A stretch of DNA of 64,000 nt, taken from assembly GCF_001597735.1 (NCBI RefSeq), contig NZ_LUTS01000009.1, positions 1-64,000 on the forward strand, given 5' to 3'. The stretch is from Neptuniibacter pectenicola (GTDB lineage Bacteria; Pseudomonadota; Gammaproteobacteria; Pseudomonadales; Balneatricaceae). Position numbers and translations under genes: made by a program. The notes under the pieces are model-generated. The model was not told where the DNA came from. It made no database searches and saw only the letters and a list, made by a program, of their open reading frames with translations. Positions 1-6,881 of the stretch are shown piece after piece. Position 1 is the first letter of the stretch. Every line of letters begins with the position of its first letter.

Positions 1-71
1 GATATAAATCGCTATGGATGGTGACCTTCCTACAGAGGACTTTCACCTCATTAGTTCATGCCCATGCTGGG

Positions 72-143
72 CGTACACAAGGCGCTGCTGTCGGACAATT
101 TTTCCGCTGCGCTCCAAAATTGCCGCAGAGCGCGGCGTTAAAT
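72..143 (+). other. integron attC recombination site (long form)
   Basis: The right end carries the core site GTTAAAT (137-143), which fits the GTTRRRY consensus and sits in the typical context GCGGCGTTAAATGCC. The left part, GTACACAAGGCGCTGC, pairs imperfectly with CCGCAGAGCGCGG, as the two L boxes of an attC do. The left R-box is degenerate (TACACAA rather than the usual TAACAA type). The cleavage point would lie between G137 and T138. The cassette to the left is almost wholly outside the window. Confidence 0.75.
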
Positions 144-455
144 GCCAGTAACCAGAAAGTCTATCGCCCCTATAATTTCATCTCTTCTTGAGATAATCGT
201 GCATTCATTCTTTTTTAGAAAATTTGCCGAAACGCTCGTAAGCTGATGAGTTAGTAACGCATAATTTTTATTTTTTATTTTAATAATCGGGCAAAGATTA
301 TCAGGGTAGCTCTTGTCTGGTTTGTTGGCAGGAGTTAGCGGAATCACAACTCTGGTATTCAATGTATTAAGGAGGCCACTTTGAATATCAACAAAATAAG
401 GGTAGGTTTTATTTGTGTCCTTATCTGTATTTACATAAACGTCAAACTGTTTCAT
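138..455 (-). CDS. ccdB: CcdB-type toxin
   Basis: A 105-residue protein of the CcdB family. Members of this family poison DNA gyrase by trapping the cleaved complex through binding to GyrA. The N-terminus MKQFDVYVN, the central PYFVDIQSGLL and a C-terminal end in FLVTGI (CcdB proteins end in a short hydrophobic stretch plus Gly-Ile) all match the family, as does the length (about 101-105). The start overlaps the ccdA stop by one base (TAATG), giving the normal antitoxin-first order. The stop codon TAA is formed by the first three bases of the cassette, inside the attC core site. Residues needed for gyrase poisoning (the C-terminal Trp-Gly-Ile of F-plasmid CcdB) are here Thr-Gly-Ile, so activity may differ. 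Confidence 0.88.
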   Translation of the reverse strand: MKQFDVYVNTDKDTNKTYPYFVDIQSGLLNTLNTRVVIPLTPANKPDKSYPDNLCPIIKIKNKNYALLTHQLTSVSANFLKKNECTIISRRDEIIGAIDFLVTGI

Positions 456-700
456 TAAAACACCCTGTGCTTATCAGCAAAGAGGCCGTTTTTTTCAGCA
501 AGTTCATTGCATGCTTCAATAGCTTCCTGGTTATCCTCCAGCCACTGTTTTCGTCGTTCCTTGCGTACTTTTTCAGTCAGGGCCTGCTCCAGTGTTGCAG
601 ATAGGTTTATTTTCAATATGCGGGCCTCGGCCAGTAACTCTTTGTTTATGCTTAGGTTTGTTGCTTTCTTTGGGGCCTTGCTATCAATTAAAGGTTGCAT
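455..700 (-). CDS. ccdA: CcdA-type antitoxin
   Basis: An 81-residue antitoxin partner of the adjacent ccdB. The N-terminal half (KKATNLSINKELLAEARIL) is a ribbon-helix-helix DNA-binding segment. The C-terminal half, with WLEDNQEAIEACNELAEKNGLF, matches the CcdA tail that wraps around and neutralises the toxin. The start MQPLIDSK at 700 is preferred over an upstream start at 715 because it begins at the usual distance before the ribbon strand. A small dyad CACTA-TCG-TAGTG (742-754) lies upstream and could be the autoregulatory operator. Confidence 0.88.
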   Translation of the reverse strand: MQPLIDSKAPKKATNLSINKELLAEARILKINLSATLEQALTEKVRKERRKQWLEDNQEAIEACNELAEKNGLFADKHRVF

Positions 701-741
701 TACTCTAACTCGCAATATGGGTTATACGCATTAACTATGCG

Positions 742-754
742 CACTATCGTAGTG
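742..754. promoter_or_regulatory. possible CcdA operator dyad
   Basis: A perfect 5-bp inverted repeat CACTA/TAGTG around TCG lies 42 bp upstream of the ccdA start, between the gene and its attC. CcdA-CcdB complexes repress their own promoter, so an operator is expected here. The assignment to this dyad is inference from position only. Confidence 0.3.
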
Positions 755-760
755 GTATGC

Positions 761-815
761 ATTTAACAAGTCAAGCCAGCCGACGCATAAATACGCGGCT
801 GTTCAGGCGTTAGAC
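761..815 (+). other. integron attC recombination site (short form)
   Basis: All attC parts are visible. R'' is ATTTAAC (761-767, fits RYYYAAC) and L'' is around CAGCCGACGC. L' is GCGGCTG, which pairs with it apart from one extra base, the extrahelical-base asymmetry that sets attC orientation. R' is GTTAGAC (809-815, fits GTTRRRY). The inner loop is ATAAATA. The site closes the ccdAB cassette and opens the next one. Confidence 0.85.
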
Positions 816-836
816 GCACACACAAGAGAGTATGGA

Positions 837-1139
837 ATGTTTAGTCATGTAATGGTTGGATCAGATGACATTGAAAGATCAAAGAACTTTTATAACTCAG
901 TACTTGGAGTTCTGGGTGTAAAAGACCCCGTCGTCAATGTTAACGACACGGGGCAGACACGGCTTTTCTATATTCATAATGATTCGATTTTCTGCGTAAC
1001 TGAGCCAATAAACGGTAAGCCAATGAGTGCAGCTAATGGTTCCACTATTGGTTTTACATGCGATTCGTCAGAGCAAGTAAAAGAGTTACATGACGTTGCC
1101 GTAGCAAATGGAGCGAATAAGCAGGGACATGCACCTTAA
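837..1139 (+). pseudogene. VOC (glyoxalase/bleomycin-resistance fold) cassette gene, 3' truncated
   Basis: The 100 residues start like a single-domain VOC protein: MFSHVMVGSDDIERSKNFYNSVL carries the first metal-ligand His, and ANGSTIGFTCDSSEQV matches the second beta-alpha repeat. Relatives run about 120-130 residues and end with a conserved 'LAYLRDPDGNKI' type strand that supplies the last metal ligand (Glu/Asp region). Here the frame stops right after KQGHAP, so the last strand pair is missing and no attC follows. The gene begins 21 bp after the attC core, as cassette genes do. I read it as a cassette gene broken by a deletion or insertion at about 1138, probably non-functional. Confidence 0.75.
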
Positions 1140-1292
1140 AGAAAGGCCCCTTCATTTCTTCGTTATAGATTTTGCAGTTAGGCTTTGTTTTCACTTCAAG
1201 TAGCTGATTGATGGTTTTCAGTGTTTATTGGGAGGTATTCGGTGTTTTTAAGACAGCAGTATCTCTCAGTAATTGGGCTGATACTTTATAGG

Positions 1293-2282
1293 TTATAGAT
1301 AAGAGGGGTGAGGCCAGGCCGCTTGGTTATGCCTTCGTTTTCGTGCGAATTTTTTGTGATAAAGCCTTTCAAACTGAGTGGCGTTATTCAGCCATTCTTC
1401 TTGATTTATTTCTAACCTTTCTAGTATGGGTGGTAAGTGTGCGGATATTGCACCGCGTTTGTCATCGCGTAGGATTCGGCCTGTCATATCAACCAAGGTG
1501 AGATAATCCTCAAGGCTGAATAGAATACCCTGCTGTTCTTCGTTTCGGATATTTCCTTCAAATTGTGCCAGAGGTTTAGCTGGGAATTGGAAATGTTGCA
1601 AAGCAAGCAGTGCTTTTTGAGAGTCTACCGCGGATGTTAAATTGAATTTCGGATTTATGCGCTCTTTGATGCTCGTATGCTTTGAATCTTCCGGTGTTTT
1701 AGCCATATCTGCGCGTATAGGGTTTAGATCTACATAGGCCATGCAAGACAGTAATGCTTCTTCGGTTAGTAGGGCTTGCGATTTATAACGAGACTCCCAG
1801 AAGTGGCCGGTGCACTTGTCTTCTTGATTAGCTTGGCGAGCAATGGGTTCATTTAGACATTTCATAAACCAACTCAGGCTAGCTAAGCGTTCCCGGTAGA
1901 CTTCTATCATATCACTCACTGTATCGAGCTGAGCGTTGCTTAGAGACTCACCTGCTTGCCATTGTTGAATCAGTAAGGGGCCTTTGAATAAACTTAACCA
2001 GCGCGTTACAACTTCAGTATTTGACCAGCGTTGTGCTTGAGTAGGGCAGAGTTTAATCACAATGTGAAGATGGTTTGACATTACGGCATAGGCGCAGATA
2101 TCAATGGAAAAGAGTGAAGATAGAATGCGTATTCGGTCTTCGATCCATTGACGACGGTGTTCGTAGTCTTTACCTGTTGAGTGATCCAAGCCACATAAAA
2201 ATGAGCGGCGAACACAACGAGAAACAATATGGTAATAGGGCGTATCTTTAACGGATACGAGTTCCTTTCTAGGGCGAGTCAT
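1293..2282 (-). CDS. Y1 (HUH) transposase of the REP-associated type
   Basis: A 329-residue protein of the TnpA-REP/Y1 family. These are single-strand DNA endonucleases using an HUH metal site and one catalytic Tyr. The HUH motif is H71-L72-H73 in AVMSNHLHIVIKL, preceded by the typical start TPYYHIVSRCVRR. The likely nucleophile is the Tyr of HFWESRYKSQALL, followed by the family signature AYVDLNPIRADMA. The C-terminal basic tail (KKFARKRRHN) is usual for the long chromosomal form. A good ribosome site (AAAGGA) precedes the ATG. No tnpB or IS200-type ends are seen, so this is more likely a domesticated RAYT-like gene than a complete IS. Tandem GTCCCCC-type repeats lie 80-150 bp upstream. Confidence 0.88.
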   Translation of the reverse strand: MTRPRKELVSVKDTPYYHIVSRCVRRSFLCGLDHSTGKDYEHRRQWIEDRIRILSSLFSIDICAYAVMSNHLHIVIKLCPTQAQRWSNTEVVTRWLSLFKGPLLIQQWQAGESLSNAQLDTVSDMIEVYRERLASLSWFMKCLNEPIARQANQEDKCTGHFWESRYKSQALLTEEALLSCMAYVDLNPIRADMAKTPEDSKHTSIKERINPKFNLTSAVDSQKALLALQHFQFPAKPLAQFEGNIRNEEQQGILFSLEDYLTLVDMTGRILRDDKRGAISAHLPPILERLEINQEEWLNNATQFERLYHKKFARKRRHNQAAWPHPSYL

Positions 2283-2360
2283 CGGTAAATCCTTTTATCG
2301 ATGTGATGAATAATGCTTGGCTTTGATCTTAGGATTGAGTAAGGGTATTGTCAATTTAAG

Positions 2361-2431
2361 GGTGCCTGTCCCCCTTGCTGTCCTCCCCTTGCTGTCCCTG
2401 TCCCCCTTGCTGTCGTGTCCCCCTTGCTGTC
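2361..2431. repeat. tandem GTCCCCCTTGCTGTC repeat beside the Y1 transposase
   Basis: Four imperfect copies of TCCCCCTTGCTGTC end at 2382, 2396, 2414 and 2431, the first preceded by AAGGGTGCCT. Spacings are 14-18 bp. A related single element (ATTTAAGAGTGCCTACCCC) lies at 3560-3578. Short C-rich elements near RAYT-type transposase genes are a recurring pattern in gammaproteobacteria; that these are its substrates is inference. Confidence 0.7.
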
Positions 2432-2578
2432 GAAATAATTATATATTTTTGATCCAGTCATAACGTTGAGACTTATAGTAAGTCAAAGCATTCGGACGCA
2501 GTAAGGTTACGTTGGTGTTTAGGGGGAGGGGAGAAGTGACAGAGTGCCCCACGATTTGTAGATACTTTCGAGAGTTGT

Positions 2579-2947
2579 ATGAATATTAAAAAGTTTTCTG
2601 AAATAACAGAGATATCGCCTTATACGATTAGATATTACGAAAAAATTGGTTTGTTACGGGGTGTTTCTCGGAACGCTAGTGGCCATCGTTGGTTTACAGA
2701 AAAAGATATCATCTGGGTTGAATTTATAAAGCGGCTAAAAGACACGGGGATGCCACTTGAAAATATTTTGAAGTATGCAGATTTAAGAGGTGAAGGGGCG
2801 TCAACATCTGAACTAAGAATGAAAATTTTAGAAGATCATGCTGTTATGTTAGAAGACAAAATAGCTGAAGATATGTATCACCTTAAAAAGCTAAAAGAGA
2901 AAATCAAACATTACAGTGAAACTATTGAGTTGGAACTTAACACTTGA
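2579..2947 (+). CDS. MerR-family transcriptional regulator
   Basis: A 122-residue protein with the MerR winged-helix domain at its N-terminus (FSEITEISPYTIRYYEKIGLL, then RWFTEKDIIWVEFIKRLKDTGMPLENI). It ends in a long dimerising coiled coil (residues about 80-118, rich in Leu/Lys/Glu). There are no Cys residues, so it is not a metal or [2Fe-2S] sensor; it resembles the AdhR-like branch linked to aldehyde or electrophile stress. Its stop codon overlaps the -35 box of the promoter for the next gene, which carries a MerR-type dyad, so it very likely activates that gene. Codon use is AT-rich compared with genes after 3.6 kb. Confidence 0.88.
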   Translation: MNIKKFSEITEISPYTIRYYEKIGLLRGVSRNASGHRWFTEKDIIWVEFIKRLKDTGMPLENILKYADLRGEGASTSELRMKILEDHAVMLEDKIAEDMYHLKKLKEKIKHYSETIELELNT

Positions 2948-2974
2948 CTTAGAGTTTACTCTAAGTTGTAGAGT
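2944..2974 (+). promoter_or_regulatory. MerR-type promoter with 19-bp spacer
   Basis: A -35 box TTGACT (2944-2949) and a -10 box TAGAGT (2969-2974) are 19 bp apart, the over-long spacing typical of MerR-activated promoters. Centred in the spacer region is a perfect inverted repeat ACTTAGAGT-TT-ACTCTAAGT (2947-2966). The MerR gene ends inside the -35 box, and the controlled gene starts at 3020. Confidence 0.85.
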
Positions 2975-2978
2975 TGCA

Positions 2979-3001
2979 TTATTGTGCAATGTGCACAATA
3001 A
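2979..3001. promoter_or_regulatory. second dyad in the leader of the CMD gene
   Basis: A perfect inverted repeat with 10-bp arms, TTATTGTGCA and TGCACAATAA, around ATG lies just downstream of the MerR-type -10 box and before the ribosome site (3010-3013). Its sequence differs from the MerR dyad. It could be the operator of another regulator or an mRNA hairpin. Confidence 0.5.
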
Positions 3002-3019
3002 ACGACTATTGGAGTGTTA

Positions 3020-3406
3020 ATGAATAATCAACGTTATGAGTCTGGCCTCAATAAATTAAATGAAATAGATGGCGATGCCGGACAAAAAGTGATTGATAGC
3101 TTGGCTGCCATTTCGCCTGATTTAGCAAAATATACAATTGAGTTTCCTTTTGGGGATATTTATCAACGACCAGGGCTTGATTTAAAGAGTCGAGAATTAG
3201 CAACTGTTGCGGCATTGACCGCACTAGGTAGTTGCGCACCTCAATTAAATGTTCATATTAATGGCGCTTTGAATGTAGGTTGCAAGCCAGAAGAAGTTGT
3301 TGAAGTAATCATACAAATGGCTGTATATGCTGGTTTTCCAGCAGCTTTAAATGGTATGTTCGTAGCTAAAGAAGTATTTATTGAGCGTGAGATAATCAAG
3401 GCCTAA
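3020..3406 (+). CDS. carboxymuconolactone decarboxylase-like protein
   Basis: A 128-residue protein of the CMD/AhpD-like fold. The conserved core is [20 protein letters not shown] followed by [13 protein letters not shown] and [23 protein letters not shown]. The AhpD catalytic CxxC is absent, so it is closer to the YurZ/PcaC-like branch, whose substrates are mostly unknown. The ATG at 3020 is chosen over GTG 3014 because TGGAG (3010-3014) is well spaced from it. It is very likely induced by the upstream MerR regulator; a detoxification role is inference. The stop codon lies in a GCCTAAC motif that could be part of an attC-like element. Confidence 0.85.
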   Translation: MNNQRYESGLNKLNEIDGDAGQKVIDSLAAISPDLAKYTIEFPFGDIYQRPGLDLKSRELATVAALTALGSCAPQLNVHINGALNVGCKPEEVVEVIIQMAVYAGFPAALNGMFVAKEVFIEREIIKA

Positions 3407-3559
3407 CAATATATGCAACAAGGACAAAATAGCGTTGGCTATTTTCGGGTTAGGCTGCTCTCTTGAATGTCGTTTTCGGGCAAACCGTTTAGCGTAAACG
3501 CTTTAAAATTGAGTGATATCCTCGTCCCTGTTCCCATCTTTAACCCCAGCCTTTCTCGC

Positions 3560-3578
3560 ATTTAAGAGTGCCTACCCC
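3560..3578 (+). repeat. single copy of the GTGCCTxCCCC element
   Basis: ATTTAAGAGTGCCTACCCC matches ATTTAAGGGTGCCTGTCCCC (2354-2373) with two substitutions and one base missing. It lies in the 213-bp gap between the CMD gene and the core chromosome genes, which otherwise shows nothing I can name. It may mark the other side of the transposase-associated insertion. Confidence 0.45.
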
Positions 3579-3619
3579 GCCTAAACGCGGTATATTTTGA
3601 TCACTTCTGAATAATTAGG

Positions 3620-4093
3620 ATGCCCTGCATGTTTTTTGGTCAAAAAGAGAAAAAACTTTTTACGTTAACGCGGACCGATCCTGATAACCCTTTGGCTTCA
3701 TACTCCAAACATCCCTTTGAGTTAGAGGGCTGTGAGTGGCCGTCGGTGGAGCACTACTATCAGGCGATGAAGTTTGGGGATGCGGAGTACCGTGAACAGA
3801 TCCGCCTAGCGCCGAGTCCCAAGGAGGCGGCGAGCTTAGGTAAAAGCAAAAAGCATCAAAAGCGCAAAGACTGGGACAACGTTAAGCTGATCTATATGAC
3901 GCGTGGCACCTATATTAAGTGCCGTACCTATCCTGAGGTCGCGAAAATGTTACTGGATAGCGGTGATACGGCGATTGCGGATGTGAGCCAGTATGACTAT
4001 TTCTGGGGCAGTGGCCGTGATATGCGGGCGACGAATGCCTTTGGTCAGATGCTGATGGATATTAGAGACAAACTTCGAACAGAGCTTAGTTAG
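3620..4093 (+). CDS. NADAR domain protein (YbiA/RibX-like)
   Basis: A 157-residue single-domain NADAR protein. Family features are the early Phe-rich strand, LASYSKHPFELEGCEWPSVEHYYQAMKF (the conserved W-P-S-x-E-H-x-x-Q-x-x-K stretch), GKSKKHQKRKDWD and the C-terminal DYFWGSGRDMRATNAFGQMLM. NADAR proteins are N-glycosidases: some act on damaged riboflavin precursors, and others are reported to remove ADP-ribose from guanine. This member lacks a fused partner. The gap to the downstream endonuclease IV gene is only 33 nt on the same strand, suggesting co-transcription and perhaps a DNA-repair role; that link is inference. Confidence 0.88.
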   Translation: MPCMFFGQKEKKLFTLTRTDPDNPLASYSKHPFELEGCEWPSVEHYYQAMKFGDAEYREQIRLAPSPKEAASLGKSKKHQKRKDWDNVKLIYMTRGTYIKCRTYPEVAKMLLDSGDTAIADVSQYDYFWGSGRDMRATNAFGQMLMDIRDKLRTELS

Positions 4094-4126
4094 CTTTTCA
4101 CCCTGTTATGTCGAGTTACAACCTAG

Positions 4127-4993
4127 ATGAATCAACAACCTTATTACGTGGGTGCCCACGTGAGCGCGTCGGGCGGTGTACAAAATGCGCCGTTAAATGC
4201 TGAGAAAATCGGCGCGAATGCCTTTGCGCTGTTTACTAAAAATCAACGTCGCTGGGTGGCGAAAGCGCTTGAACCTAAGACGATTGAAACATTCAAACAG
4301 CAGTGTGCAGCGGCGGGTTTTAAGCCTGAACAGATCCTTCCCCATGACTCCTACCTCATTAATTTAGGTCATCCTGATGAGGCGGCGCTACAAAAATCTA
4401 GAGAGGCGTTTCTGGATGAGTTGAAGCGCTGTGAACAACTGGGGTTGGTTTATCTTAACTTTCATCCCGGCAGTCATCTTCGCACGATCTCTGAGACTGA
4501 GTGCATGGCTAAAATCGCCGATTCGATCAATTGGGCGTTAGGGCAAAGCCACGGCGTTACGGCGGTGATCGAAAATACCGCAGGGCAGGGCAGTAACTTA
4601 GGTTATCGCTTTGAACAGTTGGCTGCGATTATCGACCAAGTGGAGGATAAGTCGCGAGTAGGTGTCTGTATCGATACCTGCCATATGTTTGCTGCGGGTT
4701 ATGATATACGCACGCTAGAGAGCTGTGCCGAGGTGTTTGATCAGTTTGCGCAGATTGTTGGCTTTCAGTATTTAAAAGGGATGCACCTAAATGATTCTAA
4801 GGGGGGATTAAACTCCCACCTTGATCGTCACCATAGCCTCGGCCAAGGTGAGATTGGATTAGATGTGTTTCGTTTTATTATGCAGGATGACCGTTTTCGT
4901 GGCATTCCGTTAGTGTTAGAAACCATCGACGAAACGATCTGGCCTGACGAGATTCAGTTGCTAAGGCAGTTTGCCGCAGGGGTGTCGGTGTAA
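4127..4993 (+). CDS. nfo: endonuclease IV
   Basis: A 288-residue AP endonuclease of the Nfo family (E. coli enzyme 285 residues), which nicks 5' of abasic sites and removes 3' blocks with three Zn ions. Diagnostic segments are [21 protein letters not shown]-like [60 protein letters not shown] with [14 protein letters not shown], and LVLETID. All Zn-ligand His/Glu/Asp positions are present. It follows the NADAR gene by 33 nt; no strong ribosome site is seen before the ATG. Confidence 0.95.
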   Translation: MNQQPYYVGAHVSASGGVQNAPLNAEKIGANAFALFTKNQRRWVAKALEPKTIETFKQQCAAAGFKPEQILPHDSYLINLGHPDEAALQKSREAFLDELKRCEQLGLVYLNFHPGSHLRTISETECMAKIADSINWALGQSHGVTAVIENTAGQGSNLGYRFEQLAAIIDQVEDKSRVGVCIDTCHMFAAGYDIRTLESCAEVFDQFAQIVGFQYLKGMHLNDSKGGLNSHLDRHHSLGQGEIGLDVFRFIMQDDRFRGIPLVLETIDETIWPDEIQLLRQFAAGVSV

Positions 4994-5074
4994 AGGGAAT
5001 TAAACATTTTCACTCAAATGTAATATAGGGGCGTTAGCCTACGCACTACCTTAAATAGTGTGATTGATTAACCT

Positions 5075-6874
5075 ATGTTACGTGCAACTGATGAAGTCGG
5101 CGCAGATATGCGTCATAAGCTGTTGTTAGAGATTCTGGAGACAGAATCTCTTTATCCACATTTTCAGCCCATAGTCGATTTGAAAAAAGGTGAGGTCATT
5201 GGCCATGAGGCCTTGATCCGTGGCCCTGCTGGGAGTGCGATGGCGTCCCCCGGCGCACTTTTTCAAACGGCGATTGAAAATAACCTTTTACACACCTTAG
5301 AGCTGCTGTCCCGTCGCTGCTCTTTGGCGCGTTTTGCTGAGTTAAAACCGGGCGGAAAGCTGTTTTTAAATATCAGTGCTTCATTGCTAGGTACGCCGGA
5401 ACATACGGAAGGTTTTACATCGGAGCTTTTGCAAGAGTTAGGCATATCTATCTCCGATATCGTGATTGAGCTATCAGAACAGCATCCCTTTGATCAGCAA
5501 GGACTGACCCATAATGCGGTTGAGTATTATCGCAATATGGGGTTTCAAGTGGCGGTGGATGACCTAGGGACAGGCTATTCCGGTTTAAAGCTTTGGTCTG
5601 AATTAAACCCCGAATATGTGAAGATTGATCGTCATTTTGTGTCGCATATTGATACCGACCCGGTGAAGCGGGAGTTTGTGCGCGCTATTTATAATATTAG
5701 TAATGCCACCGGCTGCAAGGTTATTGCCGAAGGTATTGAGCGCAAGGAGGAGGTTGCGACGCTTCTGGAGTTGGGGATTAGTATTGGGCAAGGTTTCTAC
5801 TTGGGTTACCCCAGCCCAGAACCCCAGTTTACTTGGACCCCTATGGGCGGCGGCGATCTTATGTGTAATGACGAGAGTCCCCTTGTTGATCAGGGCGAAT
5901 CTGCAATATCACTGTTACGTCAGACACCGGCGGTTTCGCCAGAAGATACCGTGTTATTTGTTAGTGAGCAGTTCCGTGCTAACCCGGATGTTAGCGCCTT
6001 ACCGGTTATCCGTGATGGGATTCCGTTGGGTGTTGTTAAAAAGTCAGATCTGCTTGAGCTGTTTTCTACGCAGTATGGTCGCGCACTGTATGAGAAAAAG
6101 CCTGTTTCACGCATCCTATGTGAGGATGTGTTGCTGGTGGACAGTCAGTTAAGCTTGGTGGATGTATCTAGGCTTGTGACGGGGCAGGAAAGCAGTGCAC
6201 TTCAGCAGGATATTATTATCACTGAGGAGGATTGTTACTTAGGGATGGGTAACTTGCGTGACCTTTTAAAACGTCTGACCGCGTTGAAAATTCAAAATGC
6301 CCAGTATGCCAACCCTTTAACCTTATTGCCCGGCAATGTGCCGATTAATAATGAGGTGGATGCCCTGTTAAAAAGCACGGCGGACTTCCATGTGGCTTAT
6401 TTTGATCTGAATAACTTTAAACCCTTCAATGACTGCTATGGCTACTCCAAAGGGGATCAAGTGATCCGCTTGTTGGGCGACCTGTTAACGCGCTTTATTG
6501 ATAACGATAGGAACTTTATTGGGCATGTGGGGGGCGATGATTTTGTTGTGATCTTCCGCACCCTCGATTGGCAATTAAGTTGTGAGCGTATTATTCGGGA
6601 GTTCGATCAAGAGGTGCGCTCGTTTTACCTGCCTAAAGATCTTCAGACGGAGGGTATCTGGTCGACCGACCGCAAAGGTGTTCGCTCCTTTTTCCCATTG
6701 TTAGGTTTGGCGATTGGTGTGGTTCATCCGGACCCGTATAAATGCGAGAGCTTCCATGAGGTAGCCGAGCTGGCGGCCATGGCGAAAAAAGAAGCAAAAC
6801 GCAGTGCCGATAGTTTGCTGTTTATTTCGCAGCGGCGCGCTACCTGTGTTGAGGATAGGCAACGCACCGCCTAA
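5075..6874 (+). CDS. EAL-CBS-GGDEF c-di-GMP protein
   Basis: A 599-residue cytosolic protein with the EAL domain first. The EAL motif itself is at 45-47 and DDLGTGYSG at 162-170, with KIDRHFV and IAEGIE also present, so the phosphodiesterase site looks intact. A CBS-pair region follows (about 275-400). A C-terminal GGDEF-type domain carries GGDDF at 486-490 instead of GGDEF/GGEEF and the NNFKPFNDCYGYSKGD nucleotide-binding strand. There are no transmembrane segments. CBS pairs often bind adenine nucleotides, so a link between energy state and c-di-GMP turnover is possible. It stands alone, convergent with sulP. Confidence 0.88.
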   Translation: MLRATDEVGADMRHKLLLEILETESLYPHFQPIVDLKKGEVIGHEALIRGPAGSAMASPGALFQTAIENNLLHTLELLSRRCSLARFAELKPGGKLFLNISASLLGTPEHTEGFTSELLQELGISISDIVIELSEQHPFDQQGLTHNAVEYYRNMGFQVAVDDLGTGYSGLKLWSELNPEYVKIDRHFVSHIDTDPVKREFVRAIYNISNATGCKVIAEGIERKEEVATLLELGISIGQGFYLGYPSPEPQFTWTPMGGGDLMCNDESPLVDQGESAISLLRQTPAVSPEDTVLFVSEQFRANPDVSALPVIRDGIPLGVVKKSDLLELFSTQYGRALYEKKPVSRILCEDVLLVDSQLSLVDVSRLVTGQESSALQQDIIITEEDCYLGMGNLRDLLKRLTALKIQNAQYANPLTLLPGNVPINNEVDALLKSTADFHVAYFDLNNFKPFNDCYGYSKGDQVIRLLGDLLTRFIDNDRNFIGHVGGDDFVVIFRTLDWQLSCERIIREFDQEVRSFYLPKDLQTEGIWSTDRKGVRSFFPLLGLAIGVVHPDPYKCESFHEVAELAAMAKKEAKRSADSLLFISQRRATCVEDRQRTA

Positions 6875-6881
6875 GTCGTGA

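Larger units (their letters stand above)
138..809. mobile_element. integron gene cassette carrying ccdAB
   Basis: The cassette runs from the crossover point of the first attC (after G137) to that of the second (after G809). It contains two overlapping minus-strand genes, ccdA and ccdB, and its own attC at the right end. Toxin-antitoxin cassettes read against the array orientation are known from sedentary chromosomal integrons, where they stabilise the array. No integrase or attI is visible, so whether the array is still active cannot be judged here. Confidence 0.75.

Noticed and set aside
1177-1183. GTTAGGC, a match to the integron core site, after the truncated VOC gene
   Set aside because: No complementary R'' box or stem-loop lies around it, and a 7-base degenerate motif is expected by chance.
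5676-6152. 158-codon open frame in another frame of the EAL-CBS-GGDEF gene
   Set aside because: It overlaps a well-supported conserved gene on the same strand and shows no recognisable protein features.
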